DNA of 64,000 nucleotides, from assembly GCA_040954445.1 (NCBI GenBank), contig CP144362.1, positions 487,158 to 551,157 on the forward strand, in the 5' to 3' direction. The notes under the pieces were generated by a model. The model ran no database searches. It saw nothing but the letters and a program-made list of their open reading frames with translations, and was not told the origin of the DNA. Positions 36,776 to 45,972 of the stretch are shown here, one piece after another. Numbering within the stretch: the first letter of the stretch is position 1; each line of letters opens with the position of its first letter. This DNA is from Burkholderia sp. GTDB taxonomy: Bacteria; Pseudomonadota; Gammaproteobacteria; Burkholderiales; Burkholderiaceae. The position numbers and the translations under genes were made by a program.

Positions 36776-37827
36776 AAGAAAAAAAAGTCCTGATCCTAGG
36801 TGTGAACGGCTTCATTGGCCATCATTTGTCGAAGCGCATTCTTGAAACCACAAATTGGGAAGTATTCGGGATGGACATGCAGACCGATCGGCTTGGCGAT
36901 CTCATCAACCACGAGCAGATGCACTTCTTCGAAGGCGATATCACGATCAATAAGGAATGGGTCGAGTACCACGTCAAGAAGTGCGACGTGATCCTGCCAC
37001 TGGTAGCGATTGCAACGCCAGCCACCTACGTGCAGCAGCCGCTACGCGTGTTCGAGCTCGACTTTGAGGCGAACCTGCCGATCGTGCGTTCGGCCGTCAA
37101 ATATTGCAAACACCTGGTGTTTCCATCGACCTCCGAGGTCTACGGAATGTGCTCGGACGATCAGTTTGACCCGGATGCCTCGGCGCTGACCTACGGCCCA
37201 ATCAACAAGCAGCGCTGGATCTACGCCTGCTCCAAGCAGCTGATGGACCGCGTAATCTGGGGCTACGGCATGGAAGGCTTGAACTTTACGCTGTTCCGAC
37301 CGTTCAACTGGATTGGCCCGGGCCTGGACTCCCTCTACACTCCTAAGGAAGGCAGCTCGCGCGTGGTCACGCAGTTCCTAGGCCACATCGTGCGCGGCGA
37401 AAACATCAGCCTGGTGGACAGCGGATCGCAAAAGCGCGCTTTCACATATGTCGACGATGGCATCAGCGGACTGATGAAGATCATCGAGAACCCGAACGGC
37501 ATCGCGTCGGGCAAGATCTACAACATCGGTAATCCGCACAACAACTATTCGGTTCGCGAGCTGGCCAACAAGATGCTTGAGCTGGCTGCCGAGTTCCCCG
37601 AGTATGCGGCCTCGGCAAAGCCGGTACAGTTGGTCGAGGCAACCTCCAGCGCCTACTACGGAAGCGGCTACCAGGACGTGCAGAACCGCGTGCCGAAGAT
37701 CGACAACACCATGCAGGAGCTTGGATGGACCCCGCAGTCGACCTTCGACGACGCGCTGCGCAACATCTTCGAGGCGTATCGCGGCCACGTGGCCGACGCG
37801 CGCGCCTTGGTCGAACCGCAAAACTGA
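36772..37827 (+). CDS. arnA: UDP-glucuronate decarboxylase/dehydrogenase (separate C-terminal half of ArnA)
   Basis: NAD-dependent SDR enzyme of 351 aa that oxidatively decarboxylates UDP-glucuronate to UDP-4-keto-pentose, the first committed step of Ara4N synthesis. It has a Rossmann nucleotide motif VLILGVNGFIGHHLSKRI (GxxGxxG), catalytic Ser/Thr in FPSTSEVYGMC, the Tyr-x3-Lys pair in RWIYACSKQLMDR, and a FNWIGPGLDS substrate loop. Sequence agrees with the C-terminal domain of E. coli ArnA. It overlaps the previous gene by four bases and is followed five bases later by arnD. Intact. Confidence 0.94.
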   Translation: MKEKKVLILGVNGFIGHHLSKRILETTNWEVFGMDMQTDRLGDLINHEQMHFFEGDITINKEWVEYHVKKCDVILPLVAIATPATYVQQPLRVFELDFEANLPIVRSAVKYCKHLVFPSTSEVYGMCSDDQFDPDASALTYGPINKQRWIYACSKQLMDRVIWGYGMEGLNFTLFRPFNWIGPGLDSLYTPKEGSSRVVTQFLGHIVRGENISLVDSGSQKRAFTYVDDGISGLMKIIENPNGIASGKIYNIGNPHNNYSVRELANKMLELAAEFPEYAASAKPVQLVEATSSAYYGSGYQDVQNRVPKIDNTMQELGWTPQSTFDDALRNIFEAYRGHVADARALVEPQN

Positions 37828-37831
37828 CGCC

Positions 37832-38728
37832 TTGGCCCGCCTCGTCCTCAAAATCGACGTAGATACCCTGCGCGGCACACGAGAAGGCGTGCCAAACTTA
37901 GCGCGCATCTTCGATCGCTATGCCGCGTGTGCGACCTTCCTGTTTAGTCTCGGCCCCGATCACACGGGCTGGGCGATGCGACGCGTGCTGCGGCCTAGTT
38001 TCTTGAAGAAAGTCTCGCGCACCTCGGTGGTCGAGCACTACGGGATCCGTCAGCTGATGTACGGCGTGCTGCTGCCGGGGCCCGACATCGGGCACCGCAC
38101 AGTGGGCGAGATGCGCGCGATCCACGAGGCCGGCTTCGAATGCGGCATCCATACCTGGGATCACGTCTACTGGCAGGATAACGTGCGCCGCCGCGAGCGC
38201 GACTGGACGGCACGCGAGATGGGTAAGAGCCACGCGCGCTTCATCGAGGTCTTTGGCGCTCCGCCCGTCACGCACGGTGCTGCCGGTTGGCAGATGAACC
38301 CGGCTGCCTTCGAGCAGATCGATGCCTGGGGCATGCGCTACGCCTCCGACGGTCGTGGCCACGGGCCGTATCGCCCGGTGCTGGCGGGCCGCACGCTGGA
38401 GCACGTGCAGTTGCCCACTACCCTGCCGACGCTCGACGAGGTGCTTGGCATCCAAGGTATCGACGAATCGAACGTCGCCGCCCACCTGCTGGCGCGCACC
38501 GAGGGAAATCCGCACGACCAGGTATTCACGCTGCATGCAGAACTCGAAGGCCAGAAGCTCGCGCCCGTGTTTGAGCAGCTGCTGACCGGCTGGCGCGACC
38601 AGGGTCACACTTTCCTGACGATGGGCGACTATCATGCCGCGCTGGACCTCGATTCGCTGCCAGCGTACCCTGTCACGTGGGGCGAGATCCCCGGTCGCTC
38701 CGGCAAACTGATCGTCCAGCCCGACTGA
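37832..38728 (+). CDS. arnD: 4-deoxy-4-formamido-L-arabinose-phosphoundecaprenol deformylase
   Basis: Polysaccharide-deacetylase-fold enzyme of 298 aa. It removes the formyl group from undecaprenyl-P-Ara4FN so that the free amine sugar can be flipped and transferred to LPS. Motifs are LKIDVDTLRGTREGVPNLAR (catalytic Asp), ECGIHTWDHVYWQD (metal-site His pair) and THGAAGWQM. The start is inferred as TTG 37832 because no ATG exists between the arnA stop and the conserved LVLKIDVDT; the gene is a few bases from arnA and surely co-translated. arnT and arnEF, needed to finish the pathway, are not in the window. Intact. Confidence 0.93.
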   Translation: MARLVLKIDVDTLRGTREGVPNLARIFDRYAACATFLFSLGPDHTGWAMRRVLRPSFLKKVSRTSVVEHYGIRQLMYGVLLPGPDIGHRTVGEMRAIHEAGFECGIHTWDHVYWQDNVRRRERDWTAREMGKSHARFIEVFGAPPVTHGAAGWQMNPAAFEQIDAWGMRYASDGRGHGPYRPVLAGRTLEHVQLPTTLPTLDEVLGIQGIDESNVAAHLLARTEGNPHDQVFTLHAELEGQKLAPVFEQLLTGWRDQGHTFLTMGDYHAALDLDSLPAYPVTWGEIPGRSGKLIVQPD

Positions 38729-38810
38729 TCGACAGCCGGCGTGCCGTCCTCTTTCCAGCTATGTCCGGCACGCCGAAGCGTCGTGCCTCCGATATCAACA
38801 GGAGAATTCT

Positions 38811-39272
38811 GTGTCCGTCGAAATCGACCGTAAAATTTCCGATTTCACTGCACCGGCGACCAGTGGTGATTTCACGCTGTCTACGCTGAATGGCAGGAAG
38901 CTCGTACTGTATTTCTACCCGCAGGACAATACGCCAGGCTGCACCATTGAAGGTCAGCAGTTCCGCGATCTGTACCCGAAGTTCAAGCAGGCTGGTGCTG
39001 AAATCGTCGGCGTCTCGCGCGATAGCCTGCGCTCACACGTCAATTTTAAGACTAAGCTGGAGTTGCCCTTCCCTTTAATTTCGGACCCCGAGGCAGTGCT
39101 CTGCGTGATGTTCGGCGTCATGAAACTGAAGAAAATGTATGGCAAGGAAGTGCGCGGCGTCGAGCGCTCGACCTTCCTGATCGACGGCGATGGGGTACTG
39201 CGCCGCGAGTGGCGCGGCATCAAGGTGCCCGGCCACGTCGACGAGGTGCTCGGCGCTGTACAAGCGCTTTGA
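38811..39272 (+). CDS. bcp: Thioredoxin-dependent peroxiredoxin (Bcp/PrxQ type)
   Basis: Predicted 153-aa peroxiredoxin reducing H2O2 and alkyl hydroperoxides with thioredoxin. The peroxidatic Cys lies in YFYPQDNTPGCTIEGQQF. The resolving Cys found five residues later in E. coli Bcp is replaced (Glu-Gly-Gln), so the protein belongs to the subgroup with one main Cys or a distant partner (a second Cys is in AVLCVMFG). The start is GTG 38811 with an AGGAGAA ribosome site seven bases upstream. It follows arnD by 82 bases and could be read from the same transcript. Downstream is an IS630 scar and an IS-derived element. Intact. Confidence 0.92.
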   Translation: MSVEIDRKISDFTAPATSGDFTLSTLNGRKLVLYFYPQDNTPGCTIEGQQFRDLYPKFKQAGAEIVGVSRDSLRSHVNFKTKLELPFPLISDPEAVLCVMFGVMKLKKMYGKEVRGVERSTFLIDGDGVLRREWRGIKVPGHVDEVLGAVQAL

Positions 39273-39284
39273 GGCGGGTTATAT

Positions 39285-39344
39285 TGATCAGAAATATGCA
39301 ATCTTGAATTAAGCTACATAACAAATCGGTTTATGCATGAAATA
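39285..39344. repeat. IS630 3'-end scar
   Basis: ATTGATCAGAAATATGC and, inverted, the transposase C-terminal bases AACAAATCGGTTTATGC. Mini-scar of two IS630 ends. Confidence 0.5.
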
Positions 39345-39662
39345 GGCGTTGTTGCATAAATCGAGCATGAGGACGCCATGGCATCGACGGGATAATTTCA
39401 GGCGATACGAACGGATTGTGGATGAGCGGGGTCCGCCATGCGGTTGATGACCCCGACCCGAACGGAGACCTCGTTGGCCTACGAGGCGATGTGACGCGCG
39501 ACCAGAGACAGTTGCCGGTGAACGCCTTGAACCGATATATCGCATTCTCGGCAAACAATCGCCGGTGGTAGCCACTGTCTTTCTTCCATTCTCGACGACC
39601 GTCACGGGCAATTGCATCAACCGCGCCATTGCGTCCGCGCGCTCGATTTATGCAACAACGCC
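39345..39662 (-). mobile_element. 318-bp right-end/right-end IS5-family derivative
   Basis: Inverted IS 3' part (transposase codons about 250-318, mutated) from 39345. It is joined near 39632 to a direct right end (GCGTCCGCGCGCTCGATTTATGC). Both terminal repeats are present; no coding capacity. Confidence 0.75.
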
Positions 39663-39712
39663 TCTTCTTTCGGTAAGAAAGCCGCCAGCCACCGCCCTCT
39701 ATCAGAGAACCA

Positions 39713-40456
39713 ATGCAACCTGTCCCGGCTTCCCTCTCCCTGAACGACACCGCTTTTTTCTTCGACTTTGATGGCACGCTTGTTAATCTGGCACCTACCC
39801 CTGATGGCATCCATGTACCCGATTCGCTACCTGCCATGCTCGGTGAGCTGTGCACGCTTGCGAACGGCGCAGTGGCGATCGTCTCGGGGCGCGGCATCGA
39901 CAGCATCGATAGCTTCTTCGGCCTAGCCAACCTGCCGGTGGCTGGCCTGCACGGCGCGGAACGGCGCAGCGCGAACGGAGACACGATGCGCGTCAGCTTC
40001 AACGACGAAGCCATGCTGTGTATCCAGCGCAAATTAGCCGAAGTGGTCGAGCGCAATCCAGGCACCTTGCTAGAGATCAAGGGTGCGACCGTTGCGCTAC
40101 ACTTCCGCAATGCGCCTGAATGCGAGCGCGTGGCGCGCGAAGCGACCAAGCGGCTGGTGGACGAGTACCCCGATGCCTATGTACTGCAGCCCGGCAAGAT
40201 GGTTTTTGAGATCAAGCCCAAGGGGGTCGACAAGGGCCGCGCGATCGCAGCCTTCCTGGGCGAGCCGCCCTTCGCCACCCGCCGCCCGGTGTTTGCCGGT
40301 GACGACCTGACCGACGAGAAAGGCTTCGCGGTGGTCAATGCGGCGGGTGGACTTTCGATCAAGATCGGCACTGGCGATACTTCGGCGAAGACACGCCTCG
40401 ACTCGGTCGAGGCGATGCACGCGCAGATCGCGCAATGGGTCGTGAATCGGCCCTGA
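39713..40456 (+). CDS. otsB: Trehalose-6-phosphate phosphatase
   Basis: HAD-superfamily phosphatase of 247 aa that converts trehalose-6-phosphate to trehalose, an osmoprotectant. HAD motif I is FFFDFDGTLVNLAPTPDG (nucleophile Asp and following Asp), motif II is VAIVSGRG, and motif III/IV are the Lys in KMVFEIKPKGVDKG and VFAGDDLTDEKGFAVVN. The length is normal. otsA, the synthase usually found close by in Burkholderia, is not in the window, so substrate supply depends on a gene elsewhere or a different trehalose route. Upstream is the 318-bp IS derivative (50 bases from the start), downstream a 138-bp mini-element. The frame is intact. Confidence 0.93.
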   Translation: MQPVPASLSLNDTAFFFDFDGTLVNLAPTPDGIHVPDSLPAMLGELCTLANGAVAIVSGRGIDSIDSFFGLANLPVAGLHGAERRSANGDTMRVSFNDEAMLCIQRKLAEVVERNPGTLLEIKGATVALHFRNAPECERVAREATKRLVDEYPDAYVLQPGKMVFEIKPKGVDKGRAIAAFLGEPPFATRRPVFAGDDLTDEKGFAVVNAAGGLSIKIGTGDTSAKTRLDSVEAMHAQIAQWVVNRP

Positions 40457-40519
40457 TTTTTTGAAGACCTAAATTTTGAGAGAATGAAGTCATAGAAAAA
40501 TTACACGTCGAAAGCAATA

Positions 40520-40657
40520 GGCGTTGTTGCATAAATCGAGTGTGAGGACGCAATAGCATCGACGGGCATAATTTTAGGCAATACGAACGGATTGCGGACG
40601 AGCGAGGTCTGCAATCCGTTCCATTACGTCCTCACGCTCGATTTATGCAACAACGCC
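40520..40657 (-). repeat. 138-bp right-end/right-end mini-element, ancestral form
   Basis: Identical plan to the 162-bp elements but without the 24-base IS630 scar (162-138=24). Both terminal repeats are good. It is followed by a second short right tip at 40658-40676 (ATCAATATGCAACAACGCC). Confidence 0.87.
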
Positions 40658-40768
40658 ATCAATATGCAACAACGCCGCCGAACAAGCCTAACACCGCAGA
40701 ACAAGCCAGCGGGCACACGCGCCGATCAACCCGACGACGATTCTCCGCCCACCCCCGACACACAACGC

Positions 40769-41413
40769 ATGAACACTACCGAACGACGCGCGATCTACGA
40801 AACGCTGCGCAGCCTTAATCCGCATCCGACCACCGAGCTCGAATACAGCACGCCATTCGAGCTGTTGATCGCGGTGATGCTGTCCGCGCAGGCCACGGAC
40901 GTGTCGGTCAACAAGGCGACGCGGCGTATGTTCCTGGTGGCAAACACGCCCAGCCAAGTACTGGCGCTCGGCGAGGCCGGCGTGGCCGAGTACATCAAGA
41001 CCGTCGGTCTTTACAAGACCAAGGCGAAGAACGTGGTCGCAACCTGTCGGATCCTGCTAAAGCAGTATGAAGGCGAGGTACCGACCGATCGCCAGGCGCT
41101 TGAGGCGCTGCCCGGGGTCGGTCGCAAGACCGCGAATGTAGTGCTCAATACCGCCTTCGGCCATCCGACTATCGCCGTCGATACGCATATCTTCCGCGTC
41201 GCCAATCGCACTGGGCTCGCGCCGGGCAAGGACGTGCGCGCAGTCGAGATCGCGCTGGAGAAGTTTATGCCGGCGGAATTCTTACAGGACGCGCATCATT
41301 GGCTGATCCTGCACGGTCGCTACGTTTGCAAAGCGCGCCGGCCCGAATGCTGGCATTGCGCGATCGAACCGCGCTGCGATTTTAAGCCCAAAACTCCGGC
41401 ACCGCTCGAATGA
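40769..41413 (+). CDS. nth: Endonuclease III
   Basis: Bifunctional DNA glycosylase/AP lyase (214 aa) that removes oxidised pyrimidines in base-excision repair. The helix-hairpin-helix LPGVGRKTANVVLNTAFG carries catalytic Lys120, and Asp138 is in TIAVDTHIFRVANR; both positions match the E. coli enzyme. The 4Fe-4S cluster ligands are Cys187, Cys194, Cys197 and Cys203 (C-x6-C-x2-C-x5-C). The start at 40769 (MNTTERRAIYETL) is the family start, although the frame is open upstream into the mini-element. Downstream sequence to 41530 is unremarkable apart from an IS630-type tip. Intact. Confidence 0.95.
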   Translation: MNTTERRAIYETLRSLNPHPTTELEYSTPFELLIAVMLSAQATDVSVNKATRRMFLVANTPSQVLALGEAGVAEYIKTVGLYKTKAKNVVATCRILLKQYEGEVPTDRQALEALPGVGRKTANVVLNTAFGHPTIAVDTHIFRVANRTGLAPGKDVRAVEIALEKFMPAEFLQDAHHWLILHGRYVCKARRPECWHCAIEPRCDFKPKTPAPLE

Positions 41414-41557
41414 GACCGACGCGGTGGATGCCTGCCGAGTACCGCGCGGCGTCCAGCTTCCATTACGCTGATCCAATCTAATCTCTCCCTAAGCTGAATG
41501 AGGCTCCTTGCCGCAAGGGGCGGGGTATGATTAATCTGAAACTCGTTATCTTGAAAT

Positions 41558-42679
41558 GACGTTGTTGCATAAATCGAGCGAGATCCGTTGACGTTTACGC
41601 GCAACGGTTGTGGGGCCAGCCTCCTATCAAGTCAGATTCCAGAGTAACTGCCTATTTTTTGCCAAGAAAATGCGCAAGGACATACACAAGACAGGTAAGC
41701 CGAAGACACGCTACCGTGTCAGGAATTGGGCAGCCTATAATGCAGGCCTGATCAACCGGGGGAACGTAACAATATGGATAGATGAAGCCGTCCTTGCCAG
41801 AATACCCGATGCCATACCCGCACGTGGTCGCCCGTGTCTATATGGCGATACGCTGATTCAGGCATTACTTGGCGTGAAGACCGTCTATCGACTGACGTTG
41901 CGCGCCCTGCAAGGTTTCACCCAAAGTCTGCGCGATCTGGCCTTCCCGAGCTTGCCGGTGCCGAATTACACCACGCTCTGTCGCCGGGGAAAAACGCTTG
42001 ATGTAAAACTGCCGATCCTTCGTGACAATGAACCGATCCATCTGGTTGTCGACAGCACCGGTCTGAAGGTCTATGGAGAAGGTGAATGGAAGGTGCGCCA
42101 GCACGGCTACTCGAAGCGGCGCACGTGGCGTAAAGTCCATCTCGCGCTCAACGCCAATACCGGTCAAGTGCATGTCGCGCTAATGACGAATCAGAATGTG
42201 GCTGACGGTGACGCTCTGGCCAAGTTGCTCGACCAGATGCCACGCGAAGAACAAATCGATGTCATCGGCGGTGACGGTGCCTACGACACCAAGCCAAGCC
42301 ATGCGGCCATTGCTGCACGCAGATTCCTTCGAATCCGCCACGCGAGGGTGCCGCTCATTGGCCAGCGGATATGCCCGCGGTGCGGCGTGGCGTAATGGCG
42401 CGGTCGATGCAATTGCCCGTGACGGTCGTCGAGAATGGAAGCAAGAAAGTGGCTACCACCGGCGATTGCTTGCCGAGAATGCGATGTATCAGTTCAAGAC
42501 CGTCACCAGAAACTGTCTCTGGGCGCGTCACATCGACTCGCAGGCGACCGAGGTCTCCATTCGCGTCGGCGTCATCAACCGCATGGAGGACATCGCTCGT
42601 CCGCAATCCGTTCGTATCGCCTGAAATTATGTTTGTCGATGCCATTGCGTCCTCACGCATCGATTGATGCAACAACGCC
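41558..42679 (+). mobile_element. IS5-family insertion sequence, full size, broken transposase
   Basis: The left repeat has one change (GACGTTGTTGCATAAATC). The transposase starts at ATG 41670 and is in frame to about 42320, where a deletion (GCACGCAGATTCC) and later a two-base insertion (CCCGCGGTGCGG) shift the frame. The left flank is an IS630-type tip (CGTTATCTTGAAAT). Confidence 0.9.
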
Positions 42680-42770
42680 CATTTACTCTGAAATCTGACT
42701 TGATAGGGGCTGGCCGGCGAGCGTTGCGCGTAAACGTCAACGGCTCTCGCTCGATTTATGCAACAACACC
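42680..42770 (-). mobile_element. Inverted left-end fragment of the IS5-family element
   Basis: Ninety-one bases of inverted leader and left end, finishing ..TTATGCAACAACACC. It lies directly after the previous copy and 35 bases before hprK. Confidence 0.8.
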
Positions 42771-42805
42771 CCTCGCCGCACCGACCATTTGGAGTGACAC
42801 AGTCC

Positions 42806-43849
42806 ATGGATAAGTCCAGCATCAACGCCCAGGGTATCTTTGACGACAACGCAGCCATGCTGAAATTGAGCTGGCTGACGGGGCATGAAGGCTGGGAGCG
42901 CGGCTTTCCGGTCGAAACGGTCTGTAATGCCACCTCCAGCGCCGACCTAGTCGGCCACCTGAACCTAATCCACCCCAACCGGATCCAGGTGCTCGGCGAG
43001 GCCGAGATCGAGTACTACCAGCGCCAGACCGACGAAGACCGCTCGCGCCACATGGCCGAGCTGATCGCCCTCGAACCACCGTTTCTTGTGGTCGCCTGCG
43101 GCGCGGCTGCCCCGCCCGAGCTGGTGCTGCGCTGCACGCGGTCCTCCACGCCGCTGTTCACTACGCCGATATCGGCCGCAGCGGTGATCGACAGCCTACG
43201 CCTGTATATGTCGCGCATCCTCGCGCCGTACGCCACGCTGCACGGCGTGTTCCTCGACATCCTCGGCATGGGCGTGCTGCTGACAGGCGACTCAGGGCTC
43301 GGCAAGAGCGAACTGGGCCTCGAGCTGATCAGCCGCGGCCATGGCCTGGTGGCCGACGACGCGGTCGACTTCGTGCGACTTGGCCCTGATTTCGTCGAGG
43401 GCCGCTGCCCGCCGCTGCTGAAGAACCTGCTCGAGGTGCGCGGTCTGGGTCTGCTCGATATCAAGACCATCTTCGGAGAAACTGCGGTGCGCCGAAAGAT
43501 GAAGCTCAAGCTGATCGTCCAGCTGGTGCGGCGCCCTGACGGTGAATTCCAGCGCCTACCGCTGGAAAGTCAGACCGTCGATGTGCTGGGCCTTCCGATC
43601 AGCAAGGTGACCATCCAGGTGGCGGCAGGCCGTAACCTCGCGGTGCTGGTCGAGGCAGCCGTGCGCAACACGATCCTGCAGTTGCGCGGCATCGACACGC
43701 TGCGCGACTTCATGGACCGCCAGAGACTAGCCATGCAAGACCCGCGGGAAGCCAGTTCCCCAGCAAGCTCGTCTGAAGCCGGGCACGCGCGCCAGCCACG
43801 CGCAGCCTCGCCGCACCCTGCTCCGCCTTGTTATGGCGTTGTTGCATAA
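42806..43849 (+). CDS. hprK: HPr kinase/phosphorylase with altered C-terminus
   Basis: HprK phosphorylates and dephosphorylates HPr on serine; in Betaproteobacteria it belongs to the regulatory PTS with ptsN. Walker [17 protein letters not shown] lies at residues 161-168, the catalytic [11 protein letters not shown] region follows, and the HprK signature [19 protein letters not shown] is complete. The start at 42806 ([12 protein letters not shown]) is the family start. After [10 protein letters not shown] a small insertion shifts the frame: the expected ending (QFPSKLV and stop at 43774) is still readable in another frame. The actual frame runs on to a stop supplied by the IS left end (..CYGVVA). 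About seven native residues are thus replaced by about 33 foreign ones. The core enzyme is unaffected and probably works. Usual partners ptsN and rapZ are 17 kb away. Confidence 0.9.
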   Translation: MDKSSINAQGIFDDNAAMLKLSWLTGHEGWERGFPVETVCNATSSADLVGHLNLIHPNRIQVLGEAEIEYYQRQTDEDRSRHMAELIALEPPFLVVACGAAAPPELVLRCTRSSTPLFTTPISAAAVIDSLRLYMSRILAPYATLHGVFLDILGMGVLLTGDSGLGKSELGLELISRGHGLVADDAVDFVRLGPDFVEGRCPPLLKNLLEVRGLGLLDIKTIFGETAVRRKMKLKLIVQLVRRPDGEFQRLPLESQTVDVLGLPISKVTIQVAAGRNLAVLVEAAVRNTILQLRGIDTLRDFMDRQRLAMQDPREASSPASSSEAGHARQPRAASPHPAPPCYGVVA

Positions 43850-44187
43850 ATCGAGCGAGATCCGTTGACGTTTACGCGCAACAGTCGCAGGACCAGCCTC
43901 CTTTTATTAATCAGAATTTGTGATCTTGAAATTGTGGATCAATATCAATAATGCAGGCCTGATGAGCCGGGAGAACATGACGATATGGATAGATAAGGCC
44001 TTCATTATAGGCCGCCAAATTCCTGACACGGTAGCGTGCCTTCGGCTTACCTCTCTTGTGTATGTTCTTGCGCATTTTCTTGTTAAAGATCAGGCAGTTG
44101 CTCTGGAATTTGACTTGATAGGGAGCTGGCCCCGCGACTGTTGCGCGTAAACGTCAACGGATCTCGCTCGATTTATGCAACAACGCC
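43835..44187 (+). mobile_element. 353-bp left-end/left-end IS5-family derivative
   Basis: A direct left end at 43835 and an inverted left end finishing at 44187, with transposase N-terminal codons facing each other. An IS630 scar lies at about 43908-43945. It has no coding capacity; its first 15 bases end the hprK reading frame. Bases 44188-44342 hold nothing recognisable. Confidence 0.8.
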
Positions 44188-44342
44188 GGTCCAATGCTAT
44201 CAGACAGGTTTTTTCCAGGGCCAACCGCGATACCGTCGCGTCCGTCTCTCTTTATGTTAGGTTAGACAGCAACAGTAAGTATTTGTTCTCTAATTTACTG
44301 ACTTATAAGTAATAATCGCAACAATTACCGTTCGCACCCTCC

Positions 44343-45755
44343 TCAGGCCCAGTTCGCATGGAAGCTGCCTGGCTTGTCCGTGCGCTCGAAAGTGTGGGCC
44401 CCGAAGAAGTCTCGCTGCGCCTGCACAAGGTTCGCCGGTAGGCGTGCCGAGCGATAGCTATCGAAGTAGGCGACCGCCGAGGAGAAGGCCGGCACCGGCA
44501 CGCCAGCCTGCACCGCAGCTACCACCACGTCGCGCAGCGCCTGCTGGTAGTTAGTTGAAATCTCCTGGAAATACGGGTCAAGTAGTAAGTTTGCGAGTTC
44601 CTGGCTGGCCGTGTAGGCATCCGTGATCTTCTGCAGAAAGCGTGCGCGGATGATACAGCCGGCGCGGAAGATACGCGCGATTTCACCCAGATTGAGCTTC
44701 CAGCCATATTCCTTCGAGGCAGTGTCGAGCTGTGAGAAACCCTGCGCGTAGGAGATCACCTTGCTCAGGTAGAGCGCGCGGCGTACCGCCTCGACGAAAG
44801 CGGCGCGATCGCCATCCCGCTTAGTCGGCGACGGTTTCTTCAGCACCTTGCTGGCGGCTACGCGCTGCGTCTTCAGCGAGGACAGCACGCGCGCAAATAC
44901 CGATTCGGTGATCAGCGGCAGCGGCACGCCCAGGTCAAGTGCGTTCTGGCTGGTCCACTTTCCGGTGCCCTTCTGCGCGGCGCGATCGAGGATTACGTCC
45001 ACCAGATGCTGGCCGGTTTCCTCGTCCTTCTTATCGAAGATCTTCGAGGTGATCTGGATCAGGTAGCTATCGAGTTCACCCTGGTTCCATTCGGTATAGA
45101 CCTTGCCGAGTTCCTCGTTCGACAGCCCCGCCACTTGCTTGAGTACCGCGTAGCTTTCGGCGATCAGCTGCATGTCGCCGTACTCGATGCCGTTGTGGAC
45201 CATCTTCACGTAGTGGCCGGTGCCGTCCGGGCCCATATAGGCGACACAGGGCTCGCCATCGCCCGGCGCCTTTGCGGCGATTTGCTTGAAGATCGGCTCG
45301 ACCAGATCGTAGCCGTCGCGCTGGCCGCCCGGCATGATCGAGGGGCCGTGCAGCGCGCCCTCCTCGCCGCCCGACACGCCCGTGCCGATGAAGTGCAGGC
45401 CCGATTGCGCGAGTTCCTGGTTGCGGCGGATGGTGTCCGTAAAATGCGTATTACCGCCGTCGATCAGCACGTCGCCCTTGCCGAGCAGTGGCTTGAGCGC
45501 GGCGATGGTCGCGTCCGTGGCTTTGCCAGCCTTGACCATCAGCAGGATGCAGCGCGGCGTTTCGAGCGACGCAACGAATTCCTCCAGCGTATAGGTCGGC
45601 ACCAGCTTGCGGTCTGGAAATTTGGCGCTCAGCTCATCGGTCTTGTCGCGGCTACGGTTGTACACGGACACAGCGTGACCGCGGCTCTCGATGTTCAATG
45701 CCAGATTGCGGCCCATCACGGCCATCCCGACCACACCGATTGCTTGTTTTCCCAT
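44343..45755 (-). CDS. gnd: 6-phosphogluconate dehydrogenase (decarboxylating)
   Basis: Oxidises 6-phosphogluconate to ribulose-5-phosphate and CO2, yielding NADPH in the oxidative pentose phosphate pathway. The 470-aa length is standard for the long form. The nucleotide-binding [21 protein letters not shown] is at the N-terminus, followed by [18 protein letters not shown] and the [19 protein letters not shown] substrate loop. [20 protein letters not shown] holds the catalytic Lys and Glu, and the C-terminal dimer tail ends [10 protein letters not shown]. The start at 45755 has a GAGAATG ribosome site. No zwf or pgl neighbour is seen: the next elements on both sides are IS-derived. Intact. 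Confidence 0.96.
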   Translation of the reverse strand: MGKQAIGVVGMAVMGRNLALNIESRGHAVSVYNRSRDKTDELSAKFPDRKLVPTYTLEEFVASLETPRCILLMVKAGKATDATIAALKPLLGKGDVLIDGGNTHFTDTIRRNQELAQSGLHFIGTGVSGGEEGALHGPSIMPGGQRDGYDLVEPIFKQIAAKAPGDGEPCVAYMGPDGTGHYVKMVHNGIEYGDMQLIAESYAVLKQVAGLSNEELGKVYTEWNQGELDSYLIQITSKIFDKKDEETGQHLVDVILDRAAQKGTGKWTSQNALDLGVPLPLITESVFARVLSSLKTQRVAASKVLKKPSPTKRDGDRAAFVEAVRRALYLSKVISYAQGFSQLDTASKEYGWKLNLGEIARIFRAGCIIRARFLQKITDAYTASQELANLLLDPYFQEISTNYQQALRDVVVAAVQAGVPVPAFSSAVAYFDSYRSARLPANLVQAQRDFFGAHTFERTDKPGSFHANWA

Positions 45756-45972
45756 TGTTCATTCTCCAAAAAAACACGGCGCAGCCCGATCGAACCACGC
45801 GCATAGCCGCAAGGATACGGAAAACCAGGCGAGACAGCTGCTTCGCGCGTGCCACGCCGATCAGGCGTGGCGGCGCAGCACTACCGCTCAGGTTGTTGTC
45901 CGGCATCGCCACTCCCCACGCGCTCGAGATCGAAGCCAGCCGCCTCGACCAGCGCAATTACCACCTCCAGCA

